From NCBI GenBank assembly GCA_903867225.1, contig CAIPQN010000012.1, positions 1 to 64,000 on the forward strand: a stretch of DNA of 64,000 nucleotides, given 5' to 3'. Numbering within the stretch: the stretch's first letter is position 1; every line of letters begins with the position of its first letter. Under the pieces are notes generated by a model. It was given only the letters and a program-made list of their open reading frames with translations. It made no database searches and had not been told where the DNA came from. Made by a program: the position numbers and the translations under genes. Below, piece by piece: positions 1 to 8,900 of the stretch. The stretch is from an uncultured Pseudomonadota bacterium. Its GTDB lineage: Bacteria; Pseudomonadota; Gammaproteobacteria; Methylococcales; Methylomonadaceae.

Positions 1-78
1 AATCCATTTAACGAAAAATAGAATATCGTAGAAATCAATAACGACAATGGATTGAAGTCATAAACCACACTTCAATAG

Positions 79-120
79 GGGGTCAATTAAAAACGATGTT
101 TTTTGTTAAAAAGGGGTCAA
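79..120. repeat. Paired GGGGTCA motifs at the left edge
   Basis: GGGGTCAA occurs twice about 35 bases apart, each followed by AT-rich sequence. Such motifs often lie at ends of transposase-associated repeats (for example near RAYT genes) in gammaproteobacteria; that is recalled knowledge. No transposase is visible here, because positions 1-78 hold only short open stretches with stops. Read as a possible mobile-element edge only. Confidence 0.25.
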
Positions 121-130
121 AATTCAGCCG

Positions 131-202
131 TTGGTAACACAAGCAAGAGGCGCACCTTGTCCTGTATGTAATGGAACAGGAAAAGTGGACGACGATGACT
201 AA
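131..202 (+). pseudogene. Remnant with a CPVCNGTGKV zinc-ribbon half-site
   Basis: A short open frame ends in APCPVCNGTGKV followed by four Asp codons and TAA. The CxxCxGxG pattern is that of DnaJ-type zinc-ribbon half-sites. The frame opens after a stop at 107-109 and has no ATG and no ribosome binding site, only a TTG at 131. It looks like the 3' end of a small gene whose 5' part was replaced by the GGGGTCA-flanked sequence. It lies 34 bases before the next gene and may once have been co-transcribed with it. Too short for a firm call. Confidence 0.3.
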
Positions 203-236
203 TATCAATTAAAGCGAAATAACGAGGAGAAATAAA

Positions 237-452
237 ATGGGATTTTGGGATTCGGTAGGTAATGCCGCTAAAGGTGCAGTAAATGCTCTTGAATCACATA
301 ACGCTGAAATTCAGGAATTAAGAGAGCGTTTTGAAAGGGAAGATGATGATTTTCTCAAAGGAAAAATTCGGTCTGGAAGTACAGAACAAAAAGTCGCAGC
401 TGGATACGTTTTGAAGGGAAGAGGTTACGACCTTTCAGAGTTTAGAAATTAA
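237..452 (+). CDS. Small hypothetical protein (71 aa)
   Basis: A 71-residue acidic, soluble protein starting MGFWDSVGNAAKGAVNAL, with a charged helical middle (residues 22-45) and a C-terminal GYVLKGRGYDLSEF segment. The start is well supported: GAGGAG lies 7 bases before the ATG. There is no signal peptide, membrane segment or cysteine. I recognise no family with confidence, although short MGFWD-type N-termini occur in other bacterial small proteins. It converges on the cupin gene, with a terminator hairpin between them. Function unknown. Confidence 0.6.
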   Translation: MGFWDSVGNAAKGAVNALESHNAEIQELRERFEREDDDFLKGKIRSGSTEQKVAAGYVLKGRGYDLSEFRN

Positions 453-464
453 AAAATATTGAAA

Positions 465-498
465 AAGCCCCGATTTACATCACAGTAAATTGGGGCTT
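465..498 (-). terminator. Intrinsic terminator of the hox-macro-cupin unit
   Basis: A 14-bp stem (AAGCCCCGATTTAC against GTAAATTGGGGCTT, one G-U wobble) with a 6-base loop. Read on the minus strand it is followed by a T5 run, so it should end transcription from the cupin gene. It also separates the convergent small gene at 237-452. Confidence 0.75.
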
Positions 499-505
499 GT
501 TGTTT

Positions 506-784
506 CTAATCGTAGCTGTAATGTTTTTTCAACGGTTTGACCACTTCCCAGTCGCTTTCTAAACCTTCGAGGAAAAACACTAAATCACCTGCCACAATTC
601 GCACAGGTTCTCCGCCTTTTGGCGTGACTAAAATTTCGCCTTCCAAAAGATAGGCTTTTTCGGTTTCGTCGAAATCGATGTTGAATTTCGACACTTCTTT
701 TTCCCAAATTTCCCAGCTTGAAACACCTAATTCTTTAAGGCGTTCTTCGCTTGGATTGTGTTCAATGACGATAAGTTCTGACAT
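506..784 (-). CDS. Small cupin-domain protein
   Basis: A 92-residue single-domain cupin. The C-terminal half reads as the usual cupin strands: EKAYLLEGEILVTPKGGEPV, then a VRIVAGDLVFFLEGLES segment. It resembles the Cupin_3 family (PF05899-like proteins annotated as ureidoglycine aminohydrolase-like cupins). The classic metal-binding His residues of motif 1 are not obvious, so catalysis is doubtful. It lies 17 bases downstream of the macro-domain gene and is the last gene before a strong terminator, so it is probably co-transcribed with hoxH-hoxW-macro. The ligand is unknown. Confidence 0.75.
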   Translation of the reverse strand: MSELIVIEHNPSEERLKELGVSSWEIWEKEVSKFNIDFDETEKAYLLEGEILVTPKGGEPVRIVAGDLVFFLEGLESDWEVVKPLKKHYSYD

Positions 785-801
785 TTTTTTCTCCAGTAAA
801 A

Positions 802-1287
802 TTAGGCTTCAACCGCTGCTTTATCAGCGTGATAAGTTTCATAAACGTAAACAGGGATGTTTAAATCGCCTAATTTTTTCTCAATCAACGGCAACACGTC
901 TGCCCAATCCAAACCACCCACACCTGTTGCCAAACGTGGCAAAGCAAGCGAAGTAAATTTTTCTGCAACAGCGATTTTTGCCAATGCTTTCAACGAATGT
1001 TGAACATGACCAAGCGTTGCTTTACCGTGACGATGGTCGTGAGCGTCCGCTTTTTCTTGTGTGATTAAATTCACCACAAATTTTCCTTCGGCATTTACCC
1101 AAGCCCACGCTTCGCCAGCTTCTGGACTGTGTTGATGACACCAATGGTGAAAATCTTTGTGCATCGCTGGATACGAATTGTGCAATGACAACGCTAAACC
1201 TTTATCCATTGGGTCATTGATACCAACGCCTTGCGCGATTGCGTGGGCTTTGCTTAATAAAATATCGCCTTCTACTAAATGAATCAT
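802..1287 (-). CDS. Stand-alone macro-domain protein (ADP-ribose binding)
   Basis: 161 residues comprising a single macro domain. It begins MIHLVEGDILLSKAHAIAQG, the nucleotide-binding start of the fold, and has the glycine-rich phosphate loop LPRLATGVGGLDWADV near residues 115-130. Macro domains bind or hydrolyse ADP-ribose and its derivatives. The usual Asn of the first motif (as in DarG or YmdB) is not clear, because this member reads GINDPMDKGLAL. No DarT-like ADP-ribosyltransferase is next to it, so a DarTG toxin-antitoxin pair is not supported. It sits 30 bases after hoxW in the same direction. A link to NAD metabolism of the hydrogenase would be speculative. Confidence 0.8.
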   Translation of the reverse strand: MIHLVEGDILLSKAHAIAQGVGINDPMDKGLALSLHNSYPAMHKDFHHWCHQHSPEAGEAWAWVNAEGKFVVNLITQEKADAHDHRHGKATLGHVQHSLKALAKIAVAEKFTSLALPRLATGVGGLDWADVLPLIEKKLGDLNIPVYVYETYHADKAAVEA

Positions 1288-1317
1288 GAAACTTCCTCTT
1301 TGTGGTGGTTAAAAAAA

Positions 1318-1812
1318 TTATTGTTGTTTTGTGATTTGAGATTGCCAAAACTCGAACGTCGGATTATTCAAAAGCGTTTCCATAAATTCAGTCGCTTTGG
1401 CTAAATTTTGTTTTGCTTTTTCGCCTAAATCTTCGCCGAGTTCAAAACTGTCTGCGCCAATCGCCAACAAAAAACAAGGCGGCGGTGTTTCGTTTTTAAT
1501 CGTTTGATAAGTATCCAAAATCGCGGCGGGACTCATGGCGTGCGTGGTGTGACTTAAATCTCGAATCGGTTGCAAGCGAGTAAATTCAAATGCGGTTTCA
1601 CTTTTCACCGACGCATCGACGAAAACGACGAGTTCACGGTTTTCTAAATCAAGCGCGTGTTCAATTTGAAGCTGAAAATCAGTCAGCAAGTCGATGTTTT
1701 CTAGCGAAAAACGCGCTTCAATGTGTTCCAACATCAACACACCGAGCGCGTCATCGCCGCGACTGAGATTACCGTAACCGAAAACTAAAATCGGTTTAGT
1801 AGACACGTTCAA
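1318..1812 (-). CDS. hoxW: Hydrogenase maturation protease HoxW-like
   Basis: A 164-residue endopeptidase of the HycI/HoxW family. It cuts the C-terminal tail from the nickel-loaded large subunit so the active site can close. The N-terminus ILVFGYGNLSRGDDALGVL contains the family motif GxGNxxxxDDxxG, with the Asp expected to help sense nickel. The start is TTG at 1810-1812, chosen because it puts the GxGN motif near the N-terminus and no ATG precedes it in frame. The start overlaps the end of hoxH by 17 bases, implying translational coupling. It probably acts on HoxH, whose cleavable tail is present. HoxW is preferred over HycI because of the HoxH partner. Confidence 0.88.
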   Translation of the reverse strand: MNVSTKPILVFGYGNLSRGDDALGVLMLEHIEARFSLENIDLLTDFQLQIEHALDLENRELVVFVDASVKSETAFEFTRLQPIRDLSHTTHAMSPAAILDTYQTIKNETPPPCFLLAIGADSFELGEDLGEKAKQNLAKATEFMETLLNNPTFEFWQSQITKQQ

Positions 1813-3295
1813 TTTCGCCCGTGTCGTGTTTGACTAATTTATCAATCAATTCGCCTTTTGCGTTCACGAGTTCGAGTTGCAATGGCATTTTGCCGACCGC
1901 GTGCGTCGCGCAAGATAAACACGGATCATAAGCACGAATCGCAACTTCTAAATTATTCAACAACGGCTCTGTTAATTCTTGACCAGATAGATATTCTGCG
2001 GCAACTTGGCGCACCGATTCATTCATGCCCATGTTGTTGCTGGTGGTTGAAACGATTAAATTCGCTTTTGTGACAATATCATTTTCATCTACTTGATAAT
2101 GATGAAACAACGTGCCGCGTGTCGCTTCAATTACGCCAACACCTTCAAAACGACGTTCACCTTTTGCGGGTTCTTCGTGTTTCAAAACGTCGGGGTCGTT
2201 TAATAATTCTTTGATACTTTCCGCACAATGTAAAAGCTCAATCAAACGCGCCCAATGAAACGCCAACGTGCTGTGAACCATTTGTTCCGCGCCACCGTGC
2301 GCTTTGAACTCAACCCGTTCTTTTTCAGCAATTGGCGTATTGATGTAATCGCAATTGTTCACGCGAGCCAGCGGGCCAACACGATACCAGCCGTCTTCTT
2401 TGCCTAATTCGGTTAAATACGGAAATTTCATGTACGTCCACGAGCGTACTTCTTCGCGAATGTAATCGTTGTATTTGCAGTAATCGAGATGGTCAAACAG
2501 CGTTTTGCCTTCGGCATTTTTCACGCGCAAACCACCGTGATACAGTTCCAACGCGCCATCAGGTTGAACCATGCCCAAATAATTGCTGCGAATCGTGCCA
2601 AAATCATCGTAATACGGCAAGTTTGAACAATGCACGGTTTTGACCAATTTCACCGAAGCAGTCGCCCATTCAATAATCTGGTCAATGTCGGTCAACAAAT
2701 AATCACGTTCTTCTTTGCTCAACGGCTTATTCATGCCGCCCGCAATCGCGCCCGTGCCGTGAATTCGTTTGCCTGAAACCATGCGAATGACTTCTTGCCC
2801 ATATTTACGCAATTTCACACCTTGCAAACCAATATCGGGGAAATCGTTTAACACCGCGACAATCGAACGTTTTTGGATTTCGCTTTCAAAACCAAACAAC
2901 AAATCAGGGCTAGAAAGATGGAAAAAATGCAGTGCGTGTGATTGTAAAACTTGCCCAAAATGCAGCAGTTTTCTGAGCTTCGTCGCCGAAATCGGCAGGT
3001 TTTCGGGATCAACACCAACCAATTGGTCAATTGCTTTTGCTGCCGCGAGATGGTGACTAACGGGACAAATGCCACACAAACGTTGCACTAAAACGGGCAA
3101 TTCCCAATACGGACGACCTTGAATAAATTTCTCAAAGCCCCGAAATTCAACGATGTGCAAACGCGCTTGTTGAACTTTATTATTTTCGTCGAGTAACAAC
3201 GTGACTTTGCCGTGACCTTCCACCCGCGACACGGGATCAATCACAATTCGTTTTAAATTTTCGGCATTTTTGGCAGTTTCTAAATGTTCGTACAT
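1796..3295 (-). CDS. hoxH: NAD-reducing [NiFe] hydrogenase large subunit HoxH (group 3d-like)
   Basis: The 499-residue catalytic subunit carrying the NiFe(CN)2CO centre. The N-terminal L1 motif RLCGICPVSHH supplies Cys74 and Cys77. The C-terminal L2 motif DPCLSCATH supplies Cys459 and Cys462 and ends at His465. The 34 residues after that His are the tail expected to be removed by HoxW. Length and the segment GVDPENLPISATKLRKLLHF fit HoxH of bidirectional NAD-linked enzymes rather than membrane uptake hydrogenases. Normally hoxH ends a hoxF-U-Y-H operon, but here the upstream gene is dsbC (71-base gap) and no small subunit or diaphorase is nearby. The partners must be encoded elsewhere, or the enzyme is not assembled. 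Confidence 0.93.
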   Translation of the reverse strand: MYEHLETAKNAENLKRIVIDPVSRVEGHGKVTLLLDENNKVQQARLHIVEFRGFEKFIQGRPYWELPVLVQRLCGICPVSHHLAAAKAIDQLVGVDPENLPISATKLRKLLHFGQVLQSHALHFFHLSSPDLLFGFESEIQKRSIVAVLNDFPDIGLQGVKLRKYGQEVIRMVSGKRIHGTGAIAGGMNKPLSKEERDYLLTDIDQIIEWATASVKLVKTVHCSNLPYYDDFGTIRSNYLGMVQPDGALELYHGGLRVKNAEGKTLFDHLDYCKYNDYIREEVRSWTYMKFPYLTELGKEDGWYRVGPLARVNNCDYINTPIAEKERVEFKAHGGAEQMVHSTLAFHWARLIELLHCAESIKELLNDPDVLKHEEPAKGERRFEGVGVIEATRGTLFHHYQVDENDIVTKANLIVSTTSNNMGMNESVRQVAAEYLSGQELTEPLLNNLEVAIRAYDPCLSCATHAVGKMPLQLELVNAKGELIDKLVKHDTGEIERVY

Positions 3296-3366
3296 GACAC
3301 GCCCTCTTTGGATTTATGAATAAAACGGCATTTTAACGGGTTGAGTTTTCAAGCAAGTGACAACGG

Positions 3367-4077
3367 TTACTTCTTATTTTCGCCCTGCAACACTTCAAGC
3401 AATTGTTTCGCAGGCAAATAACCAGGGTAAATCGTACCTTTATCCGTGACAATCATTGGCGTGCCTTTGACATCAAAATCCGCCGCAATCGCCATGTGTT
3501 CATCAATCGGATTGTCACAGGTTTTGGCTTCAATTTTTTGGTCTTTTTTCGCGGCAGTCAACGCGGCATTTCTATCTTTTGCACACCAAACCGAAACCGC
3601 TTTGTTATACGATTCTGAACCTTTGCCAGCGCGTGGATAAAATAAGTATTGAACTTGAATCCCTTCGGCTAAATACGAATCCAATTCTGAGTGCAATTTA
3701 CGGCAATAGCCACAGTCAATATCGGTAAAAATTGACACGGTGTAAGTGTGAATTTTAGGTTTGAAGATAATCATTTTATCTGTGCCTAATTTTTCTAACG
3801 CAATCTTACGCGCTCCACCTAATTTTTCTTCAGTCAAATCAGTTTTGGTTTGTGTGTCAATCAATCGCCCTTGTAATAAGTATTTGCCGTCGTCCGAAAC
3901 ATAAACCATGCTGCCACCAATCGTGACTTCAAAAACGCCTTTTATCGGTGATGGTTTCACCGTGTCGATTTGCATCGTGGGCATCGATTTTGTGAGTTGT
4001 TCACGGATGATTTTTTCGTCCGCGTGAACGTTGACAGCAAATAACGCGAAGGTCGCGCTTAAAAGTAATTTTTTCAT
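3367..4077 (-). CDS. dsbC: Periplasmic disulfide isomerase DsbC
   Basis: 236 residues with a cleavable signal peptide (MKKLLLSATFALFAVNVHA). An N-terminal dimerisation domain (about 20-80) is followed by a thioredoxin fold with active site CGYC (Cys122, Cys125), cis-Pro in KGTPMIV, and the second structural Cys pair (WCAKD and KTCDN) typical of DsbC. It shuffles wrong disulfides in periplasmic proteins and is kept reduced by DsbD. It starts 17 bases after rseP, extending the envelope operon. In many gammaproteobacteria bamA follows rseP, so this position is unusual. Confidence 0.93.
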   Translation of the reverse strand: MKKLLLSATFALFAVNVHADEKIIREQLTKSMPTMQIDTVKPSPIKGVFEVTIGGSMVYVSDDGKYLLQGRLIDTQTKTDLTEEKLGGARKIALEKLGTDKMIIFKPKIHTYTVSIFTDIDCGYCRKLHSELDSYLAEGIQVQYLFYPRAGKGSESYNKAVSVWCAKDRNAALTAAKKDQKIEAKTCDNPIDEHMAIAADFDVKGTPMIVTDKGTIYPGYLPAKQLLEVLQGENKK

Positions 4078-4094
4078 TTTTAAAATCTCGTTTG

Positions 4095-5435
4095 TTATTG
4101 AAACAGTCGCCCAACATCCATAAACATCGCTACCGACATTAGCAACCCTAGCAGCACGATACCAATTTTTTGAAAAAAGAGCTGAATTTTTTCCGACACA
4201 GGCGAACCTTTCAAGCCTTCGAGCGCAAAGAAAAATAAATGTCCACCGTCTAAAACAGGAATAGGCAATAAATTCAATACGCCCAAACTGACGCTAATCA
4301 ATCCCATGAATTTCAGAAAATGCACCAGTCCCATGTCAGCAGATTGCCCCGCATATTGTGCAATACTAATCGGACCACTCAAATTTTCGAGCGATGCTTT
4401 ACCGACAAACATTTGCCCGATCATTTTGAGCGTTGATGTTGAATAATGATAAGTCGTTGTAAATGCAGTAGGAATCGCGGCTAACGGTGAAAGGGAATAA
4501 TTCACTTGAAACGATTTCAATAGATTTTCAGGAATTTGCACCGCCGCGCCAATTTTACCGTCAGCATTTGGCGTAAGCGTCAAACTCGATTGCACGCCAT
4601 CGCGTTCAATCATTGTTGCAATCGATTGATTCGGATTTGCTTTGACAATATCCACCCATTGTTGCCATTCTTTCACGGCGATTTCATTGGCGCGAAGAAT
4701 CAAATCACCTTGTTTCAAACCCGCTAATTTTGCCGCGCCATTATCAGAAATTTTGCCAATAATGGGCTGCAATGTGGGCGAAAATAATTTAAAACCCAAT
4801 TTTGCATACAGCGCGTCAGGATTTTGCGTTTCAGTCGTGTCAACGTGTAACATTTTAATGGTTTGCGCGTCGTCACGACTTTTCACTTTGACGGCAATAT
4901 CTGCATCGCCTTCCAACGCGGTTGAAACAATCGTAGACATCGCGTGCATCCACGTTGGCGTAGGTTCGTCATTAACAGAAATAATCTCATCGCCTTCCGA
5001 AAAACCTGCATTTTCAGCGAAAGATTGGACGGACGGTTGACCTATAATCGGTTTAATCCCAACTTCACCAATAACCAATACACTCCAAAATAACGCGACT
5101 GCTAACGCCAAATTGAAAATTGGTCCAGCGGCGACAATTGCCGTGCGAGCTAAAAGCGGTTGGCGATTAAACGAAAAAGCTAAATCTTCTTTGCTAACTT
5201 CGCCTTCTCGCTCATCAACCATTTTGACGTAACCGCCGAGTGGAATTAACGATAAAACGTATTCGGTGGAATTTGAATTTTGTTGATAACGCCAAAGCAC
5301 TTTGCCAAAACCAATCGAAAAACGAATAACTTTTACACCTGATTTTCGTGCGACCCAAAAATGCCCAAATTCATGAACTGCAACTAAAACACCAATGGCA
5401 ACAATGAAATAAAATAACGTGTGTAAAAAACTCAT
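4095..5435 (-). CDS. rseP: Site-2 protease RseP
   Basis: A 446-residue inner-membrane zinc metalloprotease that makes the second cut of anti-sigma factor RseA in the sigma-E envelope stress response. The first membrane segment carries HEFGH (residues 21-25), the zinc-binding and catalytic motif. The third carries NLLPIPVLDGGH, whose Asp is the third zinc ligand. Two periplasmic PDZ domains lie between (about 115-195 and 200-280). Length matches E. coli RseP (450). Its ATG overlaps the dxr stop codon by one base (TAATG), so translation is probably coupled. Confidence 0.96.
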   Translation of the reverse strand: MSFLHTLFYFIVAIGVLVAVHEFGHFWVARKSGVKVIRFSIGFGKVLWRYQQNSNSTEYVLSLIPLGGYVKMVDEREGEVSKEDLAFSFNRQPLLARTAIVAAGPIFNLALAVALFWSVLVIGEVGIKPIIGQPSVQSFAENAGFSEGDEIISVNDEPTPTWMHAMSTIVSTALEGDADIAVKVKSRDDAQTIKMLHVDTTETQNPDALYAKLGFKLFSPTLQPIIGKISDNGAAKLAGLKQGDLILRANEIAVKEWQQWVDIVKANPNQSIATMIERDGVQSSLTLTPNADGKIGAAVQIPENLLKSFQVNYSLSPLAAIPTAFTTTYHYSTSTLKMIGQMFVGKASLENLSGPISIAQYAGQSADMGLVHFLKFMGLISVSLGVLNLLPIPVLDGGHLFFFALEGLKGSPVSEKIQLFFQKIGIVLLGLLMSVAMFMDVGRLFQ

Positions 5436-6622
5436 TAGTTTTTCAAACCTTGAATGGCTTGATTTGCAACCACGCGAGCTTGTTTATCTGTTGCTAAAAT
5501 GGTTTCTAAACTGTCGGCGATTTGCATTGGAATCGCGTGCATGGTTTTTTCAATCACCAGAGGAATATCCGTAAAACGAATTTGCTCATTTAAAAACGCT
5601 TCAACAGCAATTTCATTTGCCGCATTTAAAACGGTTGGCATCGTGCCGCCCGTTTGAATCGCTTCGTAAGCCAAGCGCAAACACGGAAAACGCTGTAAAT
5701 CAGCGGGTTCAAAATCCATGTGTTTAACGGCAAAAATATCCAGCGGCATTGCGCCCGATTCAAAACGTTCGGGATACGCCAACGCATGAGCAATCGGAAT
5801 CCGCATATCAGGACAACCCATTTGCGCCAACACCGTTCCATCAACATAATCGACCATCGAGTGAATTACACTTTGCGGATGAATCACGACTTGGATTTGT
5901 TCAGGTTTCATATTGAATAACAAACAGGCTTCAATCATTTCCAAGCCTTTGTTCATCATGGTGGCAGAATCGACCGAAATCTTTTTGCCCATATCCCAAT
6001 TTGGATGCGCGACAGCTTGCGCGGGGGTGACGTGTGCCAATTCGTCTAACGGCATCGTCCGAAAAGGACCACCCGACGCGGTCAATAAAATTCGTCGCAC
6101 ACCTTTTGCCGTTGCGCCCGTTTGATACGCTGACGGCATACATTGAAAAATCGCGTTGTGTTCGCTATCGATTGGCAACAATTGTGCGCCCGATTTTTCG
6201 ACCGCATTCATGAAAATATCGCCCGACATTACGAGTGCTTCTTTGTTTGCTAACAAAACCGTTTTGCCTGCTTCAGCCGCCGCTAATGTTGGCAATAATC
6301 CTGCCGCGCCAACAATTGCCGCCATCACAGAATCCACATTCGGCAACGTCGAAACTTCAACTAAGGCTTCTGCACCAATCAGAACTCGCAAATTCGCTAA
6401 CGATGAATGTTCAATTTTCGTTTTAAATTCTGCTGCTTTTTGCTCGTCAACAATCACAACGACTTCAGGCGAATGCGCTAAACATTGTTCATAAAGCGCG
6501 TCGATATTTTTGTTCGCTGTTAACGCCACAACGTTATATAAATCTGGATGTCGCGCCACTACATCTAATGTGCTGACACCAATCGAACCTGTCGCACCAA
6601 GAATACAAATTCCTTTTTTCAT
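5435..6622 (-). CDS. dxr: 1-deoxy-D-xylulose 5-phosphate reductoisomerase
   Basis: A 395-residue cytosolic enzyme of the MEP isoprenoid pathway; it converts DXP to 2-C-methyl-D-erythritol 4-phosphate with NADPH. N-terminal Rossmann motif [16 protein letters not shown], metal-binding acidic residues in [14 protein letters not shown], flexible loop around [21 protein letters not shown]-type sequence, and C-terminal helical domain are all present. Length is normal for the family (about 398). It overlaps cdsA by four bases upstream and rseP by one base downstream. It supplies precursors for undecaprenyl phosphate made by the neighbouring uppS. Confidence 0.97.
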   Translation of the reverse strand: MKKGICILGATGSIGVSTLDVVARHPDLYNVVALTANKNIDALYEQCLAHSPEVVVIVDEQKAAEFKTKIEHSSLANLRVLIGAEALVEVSTLPNVDSVMAAIVGAAGLLPTLAAAEAGKTVLLANKEALVMSGDIFMNAVEKSGAQLLPIDSEHNAIFQCMPSAYQTGATAKGVRRILLTASGGPFRTMPLDELAHVTPAQAVAHPNWDMGKKISVDSATMMNKGLEMIEACLLFNMKPEQIQVVIHPQSVIHSMVDYVDGTVLAQMGCPDMRIPIAHALAYPERFESGAMPLDIFAVKHMDFEPADLQRFPCLRLAYEAIQTGGTMPTVLNAANEIAVEAFLNEQIRFTDIPLVIEKTMHAIPMQIADSLETILATDKQARVVANQAIQGLKN

Positions 6623-7560
6623 TGAAATAACATCTCCAACTCGAAGCCTTTTAAAGTAAAGCCAGCATAAAATAAAGGCGCGGCAGCAAGTAAACTGTCT
6701 ATACGATCTAAAATTCCGCCATGTCCAGGCAACAAAGAACCGCTGTCTTTTACGCCAGCGCGACGTTTAACGGCACTAAAAAAGAGGTCGCCGTAAATTG
6801 AAATTAAAACACTCAAAACAGACAACAATACGAAATCAGCAATCGACATAATTGCTAATTTTTCATTTAATCCATTGCCCGTCATTGCACTGACCATAAT
6901 CAGAACAATTAACGAATAAACAACTGACGCGCCTAATGCGCCATACATTCCTTCGATTGTTTTTCCTGGGCTAATATCAGGTGATAATTTGTTTTTACCC
7001 CATTTTTTCCCTGTGAAATAGGCGGCAATATCAGCAACCCAAATCAATGCTAAGAAGTAAATAGTTGTTCCTGAACCATAAAAAGCGTGTAACCGTGATA
7101 ATGCCATCCACCCCATAAGTAAAACAAACCAACCAATGACAGCTTGTTTAAATGGCGACAATTCAAGTTTTAAAACGCCTTCGGGTGAGTTGCGAATAGA
7201 GAGCATTGCAATAACCCAAAATAAAATTGCTGGCAACATCAGCCATTCTAAAAGCCCCGATTGTTTGCGAATGTCCTCTAAGACAAATTTGAATCTTTCA
7301 GCCAAATAATCCATCAATGGTGACAATGCTTCTAGCAAATATGTCCACAAATGAATAAATAACATTGCGCCAATCAGCGACGCAAAAAAGAGAATGCGTT
7401 TTTTAATGTTTGTGACTTTAGTGAGATTTAACCATTCGTTTGCACCAATCAGCACAACGACAGCGATTAAAAGAGAAAAGTAAGTCGAGGGAAGTTCAAA
7501 CACCGCTAAAACCACCAACGTGGCGAGCAGTGTTGCGGTGATAATGCGTTGTTTTAACAT
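6619..7560 (-). CDS. cdsA: Phosphatidate cytidylyltransferase CdsA
   Basis: A 313-residue polytopic membrane enzyme making CDP-diacylglycerol from phosphatidate and CTP, the branch point of phospholipid synthesis. Several hydrophobic segments cover the first 230 residues. The family signature lies at the C-terminal end as [20 protein letters not shown], with the catalytic Asp pair. It is somewhat longer than E. coli CdsA (285), the extra length being in a loop near residues 75-105. It lies between uppS and dxr in the conserved gammaproteobacterial order. Confidence 0.95.
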   Translation of the reverse strand: MLKQRIITATLLATLVVLAVFELPSTYFSLLIAVVVLIGANEWLNLTKVTNIKKRILFFASLIGAMLFIHLWTYLLEALSPLMDYLAERFKFVLEDIRKQSGLLEWLMLPAILFWVIAMLSIRNSPEGVLKLELSPFKQAVIGWFVLLMGWMALSRLHAFYGSGTTIYFLALIWVADIAAYFTGKKWGKNKLSPDISPGKTIEGMYGALGASVVYSLIVLIMVSAMTGNGLNEKLAIMSIADFVLLSVLSVLISIYGDLFFSAVKRRAGVKDSGSLLPGHGGILDRIDSLLAAAPLFYAGFTLKGFELEMLFQ

Positions 7561-7581
7561 AGATTTTTTGAGAAAAAAGAT

Positions 7582-8334
7582 TTAAGGGTTGGCAATCGCG
7601 GCAATTTGATCGCCCGTATATCCAAAACGCCGTTGGCGACTTTGAAAACTGGTAATGGCTTCTTGTAAAGCAATTTGATTAAAATCGGGCCAAAGTATTG
7701 GCGTGAAATAAAGCTCTGTATAGGCGAGTTGCCACAGCATAAAATTACTGACACGCTGTTCACCCCCAGTACGAATAAATAAATCAGGTTCGGGAAAATC
7801 AGAAAGTGATAAATGTTTGTTAATAACTGTTTCGTTAATCTCGTGCGACGATAATTCACCCGCTGCAACACGTTCTGAAATTGCTTTACATGCTTGTGCC
7901 ATGTCCCACCGACCACCGTAATTTGCTGCGATGACCAGCGTTAAAGCAGTATTGTCTTTGGTTTTTTGTTCGCCTTCGTTCATTTTTTGCTGCAATGCCG
8001 AATCAAACGCCGTTCGATCACCAATAAAACACAAACGGATATTATTTTTATGTAATTTGTCGATTTCACTTTGTAGTGTTGTCAAAAATAACGCCATCAA
8101 TATAGATACTTCAGATTCTGGGCGATTCCAATTTTCACTACTAAAAGCAAACAAACTTAATACTTCACAAGTCGAATCAGCTGCACAAAACTCAACAATT
8201 TTTCGTACCGCTTTTACGCCAGCATGATGTCCAACCGCTCGCGGTAAAAAACGTTGCTGCGCCCAACGTCCATTGCCATCCATAATGATAGCGATATGAC
8301 GCGGCGCAGCTAAATTCAAACGTTCAACCGACAT
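7582..8334 (-). CDS. uppS: Undecaprenyl diphosphate synthase UppS
   Basis: A 250-residue cis-prenyltransferase that elongates farnesyl diphosphate to C55 undecaprenyl diphosphate, the lipid carrier for peptidoglycan and O-antigen. The signature IAIIMDGNGRWAQQR places the catalytic Asp near residue 19. FSSENWNRP and FIRTGGEQRVSNFMLWQ, with the RxGGExRxSNF substrate-binding motif, are intact. Length is usual for the family. It follows frr by 3 bases and precedes cdsA by 21 bases in one operon. Confidence 0.97.
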   Translation of the reverse strand: MSVERLNLAAPRHIAIIMDGNGRWAQQRFLPRAVGHHAGVKAVRKIVEFCAADSTCEVLSLFAFSSENWNRPESEVSILMALFLTTLQSEIDKLHKNNIRLCFIGDRTAFDSALQQKMNEGEQKTKDNTALTLVIAANYGGRWDMAQACKAISERVAAGELSSHEINETVINKHLSLSDFPEPDLFIRTGGEQRVSNFMLWQLAYTELYFTPILWPDFNQIALQEAITSFQSRQRRFGYTGDQIAAIANP

Positions 8335-8337
8335 AAA

Positions 8338-8898
8338 CTACATCGACAACAAATCAGCTTCTTTTATTTCTAAAAGCTTTTCTATGTCTTTAATGTATTG
8401 ATCCGTTAATTTTTGAATTTTATCTTCTGCATTTTTTGCATCATCTTCAGAACAGGCTTTATCTTTCAATAAATTTTTAACCGATGTATTCGCATCACGA
8501 CGAATGTTACGAACCGCTACACGTCCATCTTCAGCCGCAGTTTTCACAATTTTTACCAAACCACGACGACGTTCTTCTGTTAAAGCTGGCAATGGAATAC
8601 GAATGGTCATGCCATTTGTCATTGGATTTAAACCTAAATCCGATTTCATAATCGCTTTTTCAATCGCTTGTACCATGCCTTTTTCCCACGGCGTAACGCT
8701 CAACATTCGCGCATCTTCCACAACAACATTGGCAATCTGTGAAAGCGCGGAATCTGTGCCGTAATATGACACTACAATTTGGTCTAATAAACTCGGATGA
8801 GCGCGACCTGTGCGAATTTTTGAAAATTCTTGTTTTAAAGAATCGATACTTTTGCCCATTCGGGTTGCTGCATCTTGTTGAATATCATTAATTATCAT
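8338..8898 (-). CDS. frr: Ribosome recycling factor
   Basis: 186 residues, the usual length. RRF splits the post-termination ribosome together with EF-G. It starts [20 protein letters not shown] and contains the conserved [13 protein letters not shown] and [16 protein letters not shown] segments, with a three-helix bundle and an intervening beta domain. It lies 2 bases after pyrH and 3 bases before uppS, so is tightly co-transcribed. Confidence 0.97.
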   Translation of the reverse strand: MIINDIQQDAATRMGKSIDSLKQEFSKIRTGRAHPSLLDQIVVSYYGTDSALSQIANVVVEDARMLSVTPWEKGMVQAIEKAIMKSDLGLNPMTNGMTIRIPLPALTEERRRGLVKIVKTAAEDGRVAVRNIRRDANTSVKNLLKDKACSEDDAKNAEDKIQKLTDQYIKDIEKLLEIKEADLLSM

Positions 8899-8900
8899 CG

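Noticed and set aside
678-956. Plus-strand open frame opposite the cupin and macro genes
   Set aside because: Antisense to two convincing genes, no ribosome binding site, no recognisable protein features.
802-1287. DarTG toxin-antitoxin system
   Set aside because: Only a macro domain is present. No DarT-like ADP-ribosyltransferase lies on either side, and the neighbours are hoxW and a cupin.
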